From positions 124,001-188,000 of the forward strand of contig NZ_BAABJQ010000004.1 in NCBI RefSeq assembly GCF_039543385.1: a stretch of DNA of 64,000 bases, written 5' to 3'. The position numbers and the translations under genes are program-made. Below the pieces are notes generated by a model. That model was not told the DNA's origin, made no database searches, and saw only the letters and a list, made by a program, of their open reading frames with translations. Origin of the DNA: Rugosimonospora acidiphila (GTDB taxonomy: Bacteria > Actinomycetota > Actinomycetes > Mycobacteriales > Micromonosporaceae). Of this stretch, positions 27,516-36,298 are shown one piece after another. Numbering within the stretch: the first letter of the stretch is position 1; each line of letters opens with the position of its first letter.

Positions 27516-28685
27516 TCAGGCCGGCAACTCATCGACGATCCTGCGAGCGATCTCCAGGGAGCTGGTGGCCGCCGGCGACGGCGCGTTGAGCACGTGCAGC
27601 TGGCGGTCCGCGCGCAACAGGATGAAGTCGTCGGCCAGCGCACCGGAGCGGAGGACCGCCTGGGCCCGTACCCCGGCCGGGGCCGGTACGAGATCCTCAC
27701 GGGTCACCTCCGGTACCAGCCGCGCGAGACTGGCCGCGAAGCGGCGCCGGGACAGCGACCGGCGCACCTCGTCCACGCCGGTACCCAGGTGGGTGCGGGC
27801 CAGCCGCCACAGCCCCGGGTACCCCGCGGCCTCGGCGAGGTCACGCACGTCCACCCGGCCCCAGCGGTACCCCTCGCGCGACAGCGCCAGCACCGCGTTG
27901 GGGCCGGCGTGCAGGCTGCCGTCCGCCATCCGGGTCAGGTGCACGCCGAGGAACGGCAGGCTCGGGTCGGGTACCGGGTAGATCAGGCCGCGCACCAGCT
28001 CCCGCCGCACGGTGAAGTACTCCCCGCGGAACGGCACGATCTGTACCTCCGGCCGGCACCCGGCCAGCCGGGCGATCCGGTCGGCGTACAGGCCGGCACA
28101 GTTGATCAGCACGTCGACCGGCACGTCGCCGCCGCTCGTCCGTACCGCGCCGGAGCCGATCCCGGTGACCCTCGCCCCCAACCGGATCTCGCCGCCGCGC
28201 TCGACCACGAGCCGGGACAGCGCGTCGCACACGGCCCGGTAGTCGGTGATCCCGGTCGTCTCCACGTGCAGCGCGGCGACACACGACACGTGCGGCTCGA
28301 TGCCGGTCGCCTCGGCGGGGCCGATCAGCTTGGCCGGCACCCCGTTGGCGACCGCCCGCTCGGCGAGGGCCCGCAGCCTGGGCAGCTCGTCGTGCGCGGT
28401 GGCCACGATGAGCTTTCCGGTGATCTCGACGGACACGCCGTTGTCCCGGCAGAACTCCACCATCGAACGGGCGCCCGCCACGCACAGCTGGGCGCGCAGG
28501 CTGCCGGGCCGGTAGTAGACGCCGGAGTGGATCACGCCGGAGTTGTGGCCGGTCTGATGGGCACCGACCCGCGATTCCTTCTCCACCACCGTGACCGTCG
28601 CTTGTGGACGGTCGAGGAGCAGCCGGTGCGCGACCGCGAGGCCGACGATCCCAGCACCCACGATGACGTAGCGGGTAGCCTGCAC
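27516..28685 (-). CDS. lhgO: L-2-hydroxyglutarate oxidase
   Basis: FAD-dependent oxidase/dehydrogenase that returns L-2-hydroxyglutarate to 2-oxoglutarate at the membrane. The N-terminal dinucleotide-binding loop is VIVGAGIVGLAVAHRL (~6-21), followed by QTGHNSGVIHSGVYY, a signature of this family, and CAGLYADRIA. The length of ~389 residues is normal. I chose a GTG two codons inside the longest frame because TAGGGT ends six bases upstream (leaderless). It lies 28 bases before the lipoprotein gene on the same strand. Confidence 0.88.
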   Translation of the reverse strand: MQATRYVIVGAGIVGLAVAHRLLLDRPQATVTVVEKESRVGAHQTGHNSGVIHSGVYYRPGSLRAQLCVAGARSMVEFCRDNGVSVEITGKLIVATAHDELPRLRALAERAVANGVPAKLIGPAEATGIEPHVSCVAALHVETTGITDYRAVCDALSRLVVERGGEIRLGARVTGIGSGAVRTSGGDVPVDVLINCAGLYADRIARLAGCRPEVQIVPFRGEYFTVRRELVRGLIYPVPDPSLPFLGVHLTRMADGSLHAGPNAVLALSREGYRWGRVDVRDLAEAAGYPGLWRLARTHLGTGVDEVRRSLSRRRFAASLARLVPEVTREDLVPAPAGVRAQAVLRSGALADDFILLRADRQLHVLNAPSPAATSSLEIARRIVDELPA

Positions 28686-28973
28686 CGGCACACCCTACCG
28701 CCGGCCGCCGTCGCGGGGCCCTGAGGAACCGTCCCGATCGCGCGGCACGAGGCCCGGCCCGCCTCCGGGTGCGGCGGTACCCTCCGCGCGACCGGCGTGG
28801 TGATCATCGCCGGCGTGCCCGGACCCGGCCGGCGCGGGACCGCCCGATCGCGTCCCCCGGGTGGGGCCGCCAAAACGGGCTCCGTGGCGGCCCTCCACAA
28901 CCTGGTCCGGTGGGGGCCGCCACAACCCGGCCCGGGCCGCGCTCCCGGACGAGGGCGACGCGGCGGGCCGGTG

Positions 28974-28979
28974 CACGAT
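28974..28979 (+). promoter_or_regulatory. -10 element of a leaderless promoter (acetyltransferase gene)
   Basis: CACGAT followed by six bases and the GTG start. The 300 bases upstream (28686-28985) hold three imperfect copies of GGTGGGGCCGCCACAAC-like sequence (near 28860, 28883 and 28910) and no gene. Confidence 0.45.
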
Positions 28980-28985
28980 GGACTG

Positions 28986-29504
28986 GTGACACTGCGTTTC
29001 GTGCTGGATCCCTACCTCACTCCCCAGCTCCGCGACGAGATCGTCGCCCTCTGGACGGACGTCAGCAACGCGGGCGGCGCGGTCGGCTTCGTGGCCCCCG
29101 TCACCCCGCAGGACGTGCGTCCCACCGCCACCGCCGCCTTCGCCGCCGTAGAGGAGGGGCACGATCGGCTGCTCGTCGGCTTCGACGGCGACCGGCCGGC
29201 CGCGATGCTCCTGCTGACCAGTAACCGGTTCGCGCTCAAGGAGCACTGGCGGACGGTCAAGCGAGTGATGATGCGCCCGGACCTGCAGGGGCACGGGTAC
29301 GGTGCCGCGCTGATGCGCGAGGCCGAGCGGGTGGCCCGGCTGCTCGGCTGGGAGGCGCTGCACCTGACGGTACGGGCCGGGCTCGGTACCGAGCGGTTCT
29401 ACGAGGGGCTGGGGTACAAGGAGGTCGGCCGGCTGCCCGGTGCGCTGCGGGTGGGACCCGGCGACCACCGCGACGAAATCCACATGTGGCGCGCCCTGGA
29501 TTAA
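28986..29504 (+). CDS. GNAT-family N-acetyltransferase
   Basis: A 172-residue acetyltransferase of unknown substrate. The GNAT fold is shown by RVMMRPDLQGHGYGAALMREAERVARLLG (motif A, acetyl-CoA loop QGHGYG, ~97-125) and LTVRAGLGTERFYEGLGYKEVGRLPG (motif B). The N-terminal helix region LTPQLRDEIVALWTDVSNAGGAVGF is typical of a Streptomyces/Micromonospora subfamily. CAGs of leaderless type precede the GTG and no ribosome site is visible. Confidence 0.83.
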   Translation: MTLRFVLDPYLTPQLRDEIVALWTDVSNAGGAVGFVAPVTPQDVRPTATAAFAAVEEGHDRLLVGFDGDRPAAMLLLTSNRFALKEHWRTVKRVMMRPDLQGHGYGAALMREAERVARLLGWEALHLTVRAGLGTERFYEGLGYKEVGRLPGALRVGPGDHRDEIHMWRALD

Positions 29505-29678
29505 GTTTCTTCGCGCGTACCGGCGTGTCTGCACCCGAGCCCAGCGGAACCAGGACCAAGAGGCCTGAAACGTGATGAAATGAGCTATCCGCCCCAACCA
29601 GGCGGAGGCTCCCGGATCACAGGTCGGGGACTGCGGCCTCCGTCATGGCAGCTCCGCAGCACGCCAGAGAAGGTCGTC

Positions 29679-30317
29679 ATGAGTACCACGGACGCGCCCA
29701 CCACGCCACGGCGCCCCATGCGGGCCGACGCCCGCCGTAACTATGACCGGCTGCTCACCGCGGCCAAGGCAGCATTCACCGAGCACGGTGCCGAGGCGTC
29801 CCTCGAGGACATCGCCCGTCGCGCCGGAGTCGGGATCGGTACGTTGTACCGCCACTTCCCGACTCGACAGACACTGTTGGAGGCGACATTCCGCGACCTG
29901 CTCGACGCGTTACAGGACCGCGGTCGCGCGCTGCTCTCCGACGCCACACCGGGCGACGCGCTCATCGACTGGCTGCACACGTTGATGGACTACGTGTCGC
30001 GCTACCGGGGGCTCTCCGAGCTCGTGATGAGCACCATGCGCGATCCGGGGTCAGACCTGTACACGTCGTGCAGTGGGATGCGTGAGGTCGGCGCGCAGCT
30101 GCTGGTGCGCGCCCAGCGGGCCGGCGCGGTCCGCGATGACGTCAACGGCGCGGACCTCATCATGATCGTGAACGGGATCGCCTGGGCCGGCCAGCGCGCA
30201 CCCGCCACCGACCGCGTCGACCAGTTGCTCGACGTCATGATCGGCGGCCTGCGGGAAACGGCCACGCTGGCTCCCGCACCGAGCGTGCCGGCCGTGCCGG
30301 CCGCGACGCCCAACTGA
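29679..30317 (+). CDS. TetR-family transcriptional regulator
   Basis: A 212-residue repressor-type protein. The helix-turn-helix (~15-62) reads NYDRLLTAAKAAFTEHGAEA, then SLEDIARRAGVGIGTLYRHFPTRQ. The ligand-binding C-terminal domain is helical (ALIDWLHTLMDYVSRYRGLSEL, then ADLIMIVNGIAWAG), resembling the SbtR-like subfamily. GAAGG lies six bases before the ATG. The neighbouring NAD(P)-binding gene is convergent and the acetyltransferase is upstream; neither is a certain target. Confidence 0.9.
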   Translation: MSTTDAPTTPRRPMRADARRNYDRLLTAAKAAFTEHGAEASLEDIARRAGVGIGTLYRHFPTRQTLLEATFRDLLDALQDRGRALLSDATPGDALIDWLHTLMDYVSRYRGLSELVMSTMRDPGSDLYTSCSGMREVGAQLLVRAQRAGAVRDDVNGADLIMIVNGIAWAGQRAPATDRVDQLLDVMIGGLRETATLAPAPSVPAVPAATPN

Positions 30318-30372
30318 CCGATCGACCCGGCCGCCGCCCGTGCGCGGCGGCGGCCGGAGCCGCCGAACGCCC

Positions 30373-31005
30373 TCAGTTGGCGACCCCGATGCTGTGGCCC
30401 GCCGTCGCGGGGTCGTCGAGCACCCGCAGGGTCGCGGTGGCCAGGTCCGCCCGGGACACCCTGATGCCGCGGGTATTGCGGTCGACGGCGGTGCGGTAAC
30501 GGCCGGTGCTCGCCCGGTTCGTCAGCCGCGGCGGGCGCATGATCGTCCATTGCAGTCCGCTCGCGCGCACCAGCTGCTCCATCCGGCGCAGATCATCGAA
30601 GCCGTCCCGCAGCAACCGCCCGAGCAGCGGCTTGGCCACATAGCGGGCCAGGAGCCCGTCCCCCTCGTCGACGTACGGGCCGCTGGCCGAGATCACGACC
30701 AGCCGCGCCCGGCCCGCCTTCTCCATCGCCTGAATGATCGTCGCCGTGCCGGTGGAGCAGATGCCGGCCTGGTCGCCCGGGCGCGGGCCGAGCCCGGAGA
30801 CGATGGCGTCGGCCGGCTCGACCGCGGGGAGGATCGCCTCCGCGTCGGTGACCGGGGCCGCCAGCACGGTCAGCCGGCCGGACGGCGGCAACCCGAGCCG
30901 GGCCGGATCGCGGACGACCGCGATCACGTCGTGGCCGGCGTCGAGCCCCTGGCGGACGATGTGGGCGCCGGTGCCACCGGTGGCACCGAACACAGCGATC
31001 TTCAT
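30373..31005 (-). CDS. NAD(P)H-binding (NmrA/SDR-like) protein
   Basis: A 210-residue atypical short-chain-dehydrogenase-fold protein. It opens with the dinucleotide loop VFGATGGTGAHIVRQGL (GxTGxxG) and ends with the RVSRADLATATLRVLDDP motif common to YwnB/NmrA-like quinone or flavin reductases. The catalytic Tyr-x3-Lys of classical SDRs is not evident; ISASGPY is present. It is divergent from a TetR gene across a shared operator, so it is very likely that regulator's target. GAGG precedes the ATG. Confidence 0.87.
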   Translation of the reverse strand: MKIAVFGATGGTGAHIVRQGLDAGHDVIAVVRDPARLGLPPSGRLTVLAAPVTDAEAILPAVEPADAIVSGLGPRPGDQAGICSTGTATIIQAMEKAGRARLVVISASGPYVDEGDGLLARYVAKPLLGRLLRDGFDDLRRMEQLVRASGLQWTIMRPPRLTNRASTGRYRTAVDRNTRGIRVSRADLATATLRVLDDPATAGHSIGVAN

Positions 31006-31029
31006 GGCCCATCCTCGTTTCGGTGGTTA

Positions 31030-31045
31030 GTGAGTGCTCACTCAC
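31030..31045. promoter_or_regulatory. TetR operator 1 between divergent genes
   Basis: GTGAGTGCTCACTCAC: seven-base arms GTGAGTG and CACTCAC around CT. It overlaps the promoter zone of both divergent genes; TAGTAT at 31047-31052 is a -10 candidate for the TetR gene. Confidence 0.7.
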
Positions 31046-31054
31046 CTAGTATCG

Positions 31055-31070
31055 GTAAGCGAACACTCAC
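31055..31070. promoter_or_regulatory. TetR operator 2 (imperfect)
   Basis: GTAAGCG-AA-CACTCAC: one perfect and one 5/7 half-site with the same architecture, centred 25 bases from operator 1 and just upstream of the TetR ribosome site. Confidence 0.5.
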
Positions 31071-31089
31071 CTGTCAACGGGAGCCAGCG

Positions 31090-31689
31090 GTGGGAACGCG
31101 CGACACCATCCTCGACGCGGCCATGCACGTGATGCGCACGCGCGGGCTGAACAACGCCACGACCAAGGAGATCGCGAGGGCGGCCGGCTTCTCCGAAGCG
31201 ACGCTGTACAAGCACTTCGAGGACAAGGAGGACCTGTTCGTCGAACTGCTGCGGGGCCGGGTACCACCTTTCCTGCCGGTGATGAAGGCACTGATCGGCC
31301 GGGTCGGGCGGGACACCGTGCGGGAGAACCTGGCGGAGATGCTGCGCGCGGCCGTCGACTTCTACCTCGACAGCTTCCCCGTCTTCGCCGCCACGTTCGC
31401 CGAGCCGCGACTGCTGGCCCGGCACCGTGAGGCACTGGCACAGGGCAACCTCGGCCCGCACCGGGCCGTCGAGGGCCTTGCCGAGTACCTGCGCAAGGAA
31501 CAGGCGCTGGGCCGGGTGGCGGCGGAGGCGGATCCGGCGGCGGTGGCGGCGATGCTGCTGGGCGCGTGCTTCCAGTACGCCTTCCTGGCGCATTTCGCCG
31601 GCCGGGAACCCGATCCGGCGGACGCGACCGCGTACAGCGAGTCCATCGCGGACTCTGCGCTGCGAGCGCTGGGCCTCACAGCCGGGTGA
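31090..31689 (+). CDS. TetR-family regulator, likely autoregulated
   Basis: A 199-residue TetR protein. The DNA-binding domain is GTRDTILDAAMHVMRTRGLN, then NATTKEIARAAGFSEATLYKHFEDKEDLF (~2-55). The C-terminal domain has FAEPRLLARHREAL and a hydrophobic GACFQYAFLAHFAG helix. GGGAG lies seven bases before the GTG. Two inverted-repeat operators lie between it and the divergent NAD(P)-binding gene, the classic arrangement for a TetR repressor controlling itself and an oxidoreductase. Its end overlaps the convergent nucleotidyltransferase gene by 14 bases. Confidence 0.92.
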   Translation: MGTRDTILDAAMHVMRTRGLNNATTKEIARAAGFSEATLYKHFEDKEDLFVELLRGRVPPFLPVMKALIGRVGRDTVRENLAEMLRAAVDFYLDSFPVFAATFAEPRLLARHREALAQGNLGPHRAVEGLAEYLRKEQALGRVAAEADPAAVAAMLLGACFQYAFLAHFAGREPDPADATAYSESIADSALRALGLTAG

Positions 31690-32512
31690 GCACCCAGGCG
31701 CGCAGCCCGTCCGGCGGTTCGAACGGCATCACCCGGCCGGCCGCGGCGGTCGCCTCCGCCAACAGGCCGGCGGTCGCCACCGCGGCGGCGCGCAGCGCCT
31801 CCGGCTCCAGGCCGGCGACGGTCGCCTCGATGCCGTCGGGCAGCACCGGGGCCGGCTGGTCGAGGATCGAGGTCAGGCCGCGGACCGGGTACGGCACCTC
31901 CCGCGCGATCGCGATCAACCGCCAGACCTGGGTACGGGCCTCCTCGAGCCGCTGGTGCGCCTCCCACACCGATCCCCGGTCGAGGTACTTGGCCAGGTCG
32001 CCGAGCGCGATCCAGCCCAGGGCGGCCCACTCCCGCACCGTCTCCGGCTCCACCCCGAAACTGCTCGGCCGCCAGGGCCGGGCGAGGCGGCCGTCGGGGT
32101 CGTAGAGCGCTACCGCGTGTGGCCTTAGCCCGGCCCGCCAGGACGCCGGGAGCAGCACCATGCTGAGCTGGCTGCCGTCCTGGTACAGCGTGAACAGGTG
32201 CCAGGACGGCTCGTCGCCGCGCCCCGGCAGCTGCTGCGCCAGCTGGTCCGCCGCCGCGCCGAGCCGCGCGGCGAGCCACCGGCCGTGGCGCAGTGCGTCG
32301 GGCCAGTGCTCGTCCGCCACGCCGACGGCGCAGTCGATGTCGGATCGCTCGTCACCGGCGCCTCGGGCCAGCGAGCAGCCGAGTTCGAGGAAGCGCACCG
32401 TCGGCTCGGCGCGTACCGCGTCAAGCAGCCCGGCCAGCAGTTCGCGCTGCCGCCAGACGGCCTGCGGCATCGCATCGATGAAGGCCCGGCCGGAGAGCTG
32501 AGCGTCGACCAT
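31676..32512 (-). CDS. Nucleotidyltransferase-domain protein
   Basis: A 278-residue protein with a polymerase-beta-type nucleotidyltransferase core. LELGCSLARGAGDERSDIDCAV (~41-62) contains the GS...SDID metal-binding signature, and a third acidic residue is likely in the later strand around SMVLLPAS. A helical C-terminal half with EAHQRLEEARTQVWRLIA resembles aminoglycoside nucleotidyltransferase or MNT-like proteins. No HEPN partner is adjacent, so a MNT/HEPN toxin system is not supported. I chose the ATG two codons inside a TTG start. Function is unknown. Confidence 0.75.
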   Translation of the reverse strand: MVDAQLSGRAFIDAMPQAVWRQRELLAGLLDAVRAEPTVRFLELGCSLARGAGDERSDIDCAVGVADEHWPDALRHGRWLAARLGAAADQLAQQLPGRGDEPSWHLFTLYQDGSQLSMVLLPASWRAGLRPHAVALYDPDGRLARPWRPSSFGVEPETVREWAALGWIALGDLAKYLDRGSVWEAHQRLEEARTQVWRLIAIAREVPYPVRGLTSILDQPAPVLPDGIEATVAGLEPEALRAAAVATAGLLAEATAAAGRVMPFEPPDGLRAWVLTRL

Positions 32513-32601
32513 GGTCAAGTTCTACCAGAGCACCGATCGAACCAAGATCACGGCCGGCACGCCAAGGACTTCCCGATGGCGCTCCACCGGCCGGCAACGG
32601 A

Positions 32602-32632
32602 CAGGGGAGCCGGACGATGCCCGGCTCCCCTG
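32602..32632 (-). terminator. Terminator of nrdJ
   Basis: CAGGGGAGCCGG and CCGGCTCCCCTG make a perfect 12-bp stem with a seven-base loop, about 38 bases past the nrdJ stop. Confidence 0.85.
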
Positions 32633-32669
32633 CTGTCAGAACGAGTTCGACCTGAACGACGGGTCGAGG

Positions 32670-35558
32670 TCAGCTGCAGCCGCTGGTCGAGCCGCAGCCC
32701 TCGCAGACGTAGCAGCTGCCGGCCGGGCGCATCTTGGTGCCGCAGGTGAAGCACAGCGGTGCGTCCGCCGCCTTGCCCTGCACTAGCTCCAACAGCTCCG
32801 TCGACGAGCCGACGCGGCCCGCGGGCCGGTCCTCCACCCGCGCCTCCGCCGGCGCCACCGGCCGGCTCGGCTTCTCCGTGCTGCCCGCGGGCGCCACCGG
32901 CGCCGACGCTGCCAGCGCCGTCAGGTCCACCGACTCCTCGCCGCCACCGGCCGCCTCCGCGCGCAGCTGCGCGGCGCGCTCCTCGGCCGTGAAGATCCCG
33001 AGTTCGGCCCGGCGGTCATAGGGCAGGAAGTCCAGCGCCAGCCGCCGGAAGATGTAGTCCATCACCGACGCGGCCATCCGGATGTCCGGGTCGTCGGTCA
33101 TGCCGGCCGGCTCGAAGCGCATGTTGGTGAACTTCGAGACGTAGGTCTCCAGCGGCACGCCGTACTGCAGGCCGATTGAGATGGCCACCGAGAAGGCGTC
33201 CATCACCCCGGCCAGCGTCGAGCCCTGCTTGGACATCTTGAGGAAGACCTCGCCCAGGCCGTCATCCGGGTAGGACGAGGCGGTCAGGTAGCCCTCGGCA
33301 CCGCCGACCGAGAAGGAGACCGTCTCGGACGGGCGCTTCTTGGGCAGCCGCTTGCGCACCGGCCGGTACTCGACGACCTTCTCCACCGCGGCCGACGCGG
33401 TCGCGGTGGGCGCCGAGGCCGGCTCGCTGGACTTCTTCGCCACCGACAGCGGCTGGCCGACCTTGCAGTTGTCCCGGTAGATCGCCAGCGCCTTGAGGCC
33501 GAGCTTCCAGCCCTCGAGGTAGATGTGCGCCACGTCCTCGACCGTCGCCGACTCCGGCATGTTGACGGTCTTGGAGATGGCACCGGAGATGAACGGCTGC
33601 ACCGCGGCCATCATCCGCACGTGCCCCATCGGCGCGATCGACCGCTCCCCCATCGCGCAGTCGAAGACCGGGTAGTGCTCCGGCTTCAGGCCGGGCGCGT
33701 CGATCACGTGGCCGTGCTCGGCGATGTGCTCGACGATCGCCTCGACCTGCTCCTCCGGGTACCCGAGGCTGCGCAGCGCCCGCGGCACGGTCTGGTTGAC
33801 GATCTGCATCGAGCCGCCGCCGACCAGCTTCTTGAACTTGACCAGGGCGAGGTCGGGCTCGATGCCGGTGGTGTCGCAGTCCATCATCAGGCCGATCGTG
33901 CCGGTGGGCGCGAGGACCGACGCCTGCGAGTTGCGCCAGCCGTTGCGGGCGCCGATCTGGTTGCCCCGCCGCCACTGCTTGGCGGCCTCCTTCAGCAGCG
34001 CGGTGGCGTTGCTGCCGCGGGCGACGACCGCGTCGCTGGCCTCCGCGTGCTTGCGCATGACCCGCTGGTGGCCGGTCGCGTTGCGGGCGTACCCGTCGTA
34101 CGGGCCGACGACACCGGCCAGCTCCGCCGAGCGGCGGTACGCGGTGCCGGTCATCAGCGAGCTGATCCCGGCCGCGACCGAGCGCCCCTCGTCCGAGTCG
34201 TACGGCAGGCCGGACGCCATCAGCAGCGCACCGATGTTCGCGTACCCGATGCCGAGCTGGCGGTACGCCCGGCTGGTCTCGCCGATCTTCTCGGTCGGGA
34301 AGTCGGCGAACGTGATCGAGATGTCCATCGCGGTGATCACGAACTCGACCGTCTTGACCAGCTTCTCCACCTCGAACGAGCCGTCCGAGCGGAGGAACTT
34401 CAGCAGGTTCAGCGAGGCCAGGTTGCACGAGGAATTGTCCAGGTGCATGTACTCCGAGCACGGGTTCGACGCGGTGATCCGGCCGCTCTCCGGGCAGGTG
34501 TGCCAGTCGTTGATGACGTCGTCGTACTGCAGGCCCGGGTCAGCGCACTCCCAGGCGGCCTGCGCGATCTTGCCGAACAGCTCCTTGGCGTCGATGGTCT
34601 CGATCACGGCGCCGTCCAGCCGGCCGCGCAGCGAGAAGCTGCCGCCGTCCTCCACCGCGCGCATGAACTCGCCGGATACCCGCACCGAGTTGTTGGCGTT
34701 CTGGTACTGGACGCTGACGATGTCCGTACCGCCCAGGTCCATGTCGAACCCGGCGTCGCGCAGCGCCCGGATCTTGTCTTCCTCGCGCGCCTTGGTGGCG
34801 ATGAACTCCTCGATGTCGGGGTGGTCCACGTCGAGGATGACCATCTTGGCCGCCCGACGGGTCGCGCCGCCGGACTTGATGGTGCCCGCGGAGGCGTCCG
34901 CGCCGCGCATGAAGCTGACCGGGCCGGACGCGGTGCCGCCGCTGGTGAGCAGTTCCCGGGAGGAGCGGATGCGGGACAGGTTCACCCCGGACCCCGAGCC
35001 GCCCTTGAAGATCAGGCCCTCCTCCTTGTACCAGTCGAGGATGGCGTCCATCGAGTCGTCGACGGCGAGGATGAAGCACGCCGAAACCTGCTGCGGCGAC
35101 GCGGTGCCCACGTTGAACCACACCGGCGAGTTGAAGCTGAAGACCTGGTGCAGCAGCATCCAGGTGAGCTCGTGCTCGAACACCTCCGCGTCGGCGGCAC
35201 TGGCGAAGTAGCCGTGCTCCTCACCGGTCTTGCGGTAGGTGTGCACCACCCGGTCGATCAGTTGGCGCAGGCTCCACTCCCGCTCCGGAGTGCCGACGGC
35301 GCCCCGGAAGTACTTGGTGGTGACGATGTTCCCCGCGTTGACGCTCCACGAGTCGGGGAACTCGACGCCGTGCTGCTCAAAGTTGATCGAACCGTCCCGC
35401 CAGTTCGTCATCACGACGTCCCGGCGCTCCCAGCTCACCTCGTCGTACGGGTGGACCCCCTCGGTCGTCCACACCCGCTCGACGTGCAGCCCGCCCGCTG
35501 CCGCGGCTGTCTTGCCCCGATCGCCCGTGCCCGATGACGTACCTACGGCACCCGTCAT
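32670..35558 (-). CDS. nrdJ: Vitamin B12-dependent (class II) ribonucleotide reductase
   Basis: Reduces ribonucleotides to deoxyribonucleotides with adenosylcobalamin and no oxygen requirement; 962 residues. Conserved parts include VNAGNIVTTKYFRG, GGSGSGVNLSRIRSS, DGSFEVEKLVKTVEF, the active-site segment ITASNPCSEYMHLDNSSCNLASLNLL and ALAIYRDNCK. The C-terminus has CFTCGTKMRPAGSCYVCEGCG, two CxxC pairs of the thioredoxin-accessible/zinc tail, after a ~80-residue Pro/Ala linker. It lies 62 bases downstream of nrdR, as in Streptomyces nrdRJ. GAGGGGG precedes the ATG. I found no cobalamin riboswitch. Confidence 0.97.
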   Translation of the reverse strand: MTGAVGTSSGTGDRGKTAAAAGGLHVERVWTTEGVHPYDEVSWERRDVVMTNWRDGSINFEQHGVEFPDSWSVNAGNIVTTKYFRGAVGTPEREWSLRQLIDRVVHTYRKTGEEHGYFASAADAEVFEHELTWMLLHQVFSFNSPVWFNVGTASPQQVSACFILAVDDSMDAILDWYKEEGLIFKGGSGSGVNLSRIRSSRELLTSGGTASGPVSFMRGADASAGTIKSGGATRRAAKMVILDVDHPDIEEFIATKAREEDKIRALRDAGFDMDLGGTDIVSVQYQNANNSVRVSGEFMRAVEDGGSFSLRGRLDGAVIETIDAKELFGKIAQAAWECADPGLQYDDVINDWHTCPESGRITASNPCSEYMHLDNSSCNLASLNLLKFLRSDGSFEVEKLVKTVEFVITAMDISITFADFPTEKIGETSRAYRQLGIGYANIGALLMASGLPYDSDEGRSVAAGISSLMTGTAYRRSAELAGVVGPYDGYARNATGHQRVMRKHAEASDAVVARGSNATALLKEAAKQWRRGNQIGARNGWRNSQASVLAPTGTIGLMMDCDTTGIEPDLALVKFKKLVGGGSMQIVNQTVPRALRSLGYPEEQVEAIVEHIAEHGHVIDAPGLKPEHYPVFDCAMGERSIAPMGHVRMMAAVQPFISGAISKTVNMPESATVEDVAHIYLEGWKLGLKALAIYRDNCKVGQPLSVAKKSSEPASAPTATASAAVEKVVEYRPVRKRLPKKRPSETVSFSVGGAEGYLTASSYPDDGLGEVFLKMSKQGSTLAGVMDAFSVAISIGLQYGVPLETYVSKFTNMRFEPAGMTDDPDIRMAASVMDYIFRRLALDFLPYDRRAELGIFTAEERAAQLRAEAAGGGEESVDLTALAASAPVAPAGSTEKPSRPVAPAEARVEDRPAGRVGSSTELLELVQGKAADAPLCFTCGTKMRPAGSCYVCEGCGSTSGCS

Positions 35559-35620
35559 GCCATCCCCCTCGCCGTCACGGCTAACCCACCGTGCTTCCTC
35601 AACTGTGAAAACTGACTAGT

Positions 35621-36127
35621 TCAGCCGACCGGAGCCGGCTGACGCTGCGCTCCGGCTGGTCCCGCGGCGTCCGGCCCCTGCTGTCGGTCGGCGCGCAGAG
35701 ACGCGATTTCCCGCTCGAAGTCGCCCAACGAATCGAAGGACCGGTAGACGCTGGCGAACCGCAGATAGGCCACCTCGTCCAGATCGCGCAGCGGCCCGAG
35801 GATCGCCAGACCCACCTCGTGGCTGGGCACCTCGGCCGCACCACGCGCGCGGATCGTCTCCTCGACCTTCTGTGCCAGCAGCGCTATCGCGTCTTCATCC
35901 ACCGGCCGGCCCTGGCACGCCTTACGCACGCCAGTCATGATCTTGACTCGGCTGAACGGCTCGGTCACCCCACTGCGCTTGACCACCGCGAGGACCGCCT
36001 CCTCGACGGTCGTGAACCGCTTGCCGCACTCCGGGCAGGCCCGGCGCCGCCGGATCAACTGGCCGTCCTCGGCCTCTCGGGAGTCAACGACTCGCGAGTC
36101 GGCGTGGCGACAGTACGGGCAACGCAT
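35621..36127 (-). CDS. nrdR: Transcriptional repressor NrdR
   Basis: Zinc-ribbon/ATP-cone repressor of ribonucleotide reductase genes, 168 residues. The zinc ribbon is MRCPYC (Cys3, Cys6) and ACPECGKRFTTVE (Cys31, Cys34), with the basic LIRRRRAC segment that contacts DNA. The ATP-cone domain spans ~49-139 (VVKRSGVTEPFSRVKIMTGVRKACQ). The C-terminal ~20 residues are Gln/Pro/Ala rich. GGAGGTGGGG precedes the ATG. It should repress its own operon with nrdJ when dATP is abundant. Confidence 0.96.
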   Translation of the reverse strand: MRCPYCRHADSRVVDSREAEDGQLIRRRRACPECGKRFTTVEEAVLAVVKRSGVTEPFSRVKIMTGVRKACQGRPVDEDAIALLAQKVEETIRARGAAEVPSHEVGLAILGPLRDLDEVAYLRFASVYRSFDSLGDFEREIASLRADRQQGPDAAGPAGAQRQPAPVG

Positions 36128-36206
36128 TGCCCCACCTCCGATCGCTTCGGTCCGGTGCCATCCGCCCTCGGGCACACCGAACGAAGCCGACAGCGCCAGG
36201 CGCGGC

Positions 36207-36235
36207 CAGCTAGCGACTTCGAGGCGGCATGTCAA
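36207..36235 (-). promoter_or_regulatory. Candidate nrdRJ promoter
   Basis: On the minus strand TTGACA (36230-36235) is followed by exactly 17 bases and TAGCTG (36207-36212). It would give a leader of about 75 bases before nrdR. Confidence 0.55.
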
Positions 36236-36247
36236 GCCGGTGGGCGC

Positions 36248-36270
36248 GTCATCCACAACCTGTGGATGAC
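36248..36270. promoter_or_regulatory. 10-bp-arm palindrome containing inverted DnaA-box-like sites
   Basis: Arms GTCATCCACA and TGTGGATGAC flank ACC with perfect symmetry. Each arm contains TCATCCACA, one base from the DnaA box TTATCCACA. It lies 13 bases upstream of the candidate -35 of nrdR. Confidence 0.6.
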
Positions 36271-36282
36271 TTACACCTCTGT

Positions 36283-36298
36283 AACTACTAGATGTTGT
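36283..36298 (-). promoter_or_regulatory. NrdR-box-like sequence
   Basis: Minus-strand ACAACATCTAGTAGTT shares an ACATCTAGT core with what I recall of actinobacterial NrdR boxes but is not well symmetric. Its centre is about 31 bases from that of the neighbouring palindrome, roughly three helical turns, the usual spacing of paired NrdR boxes. Confidence 0.3.

Noticed and set aside
31676..32512. MNT/HEPN-type toxin-antitoxin system
   Set aside because: The nucleotidyltransferase has no adjacent HEPN gene, and the protein is larger than MNT antitoxins.
33525..35537. A 670-codon open frame opposite nrdJ
   Set aside because: Antisense shadow of a strongly conserved enzyme; no recognisable protein features.
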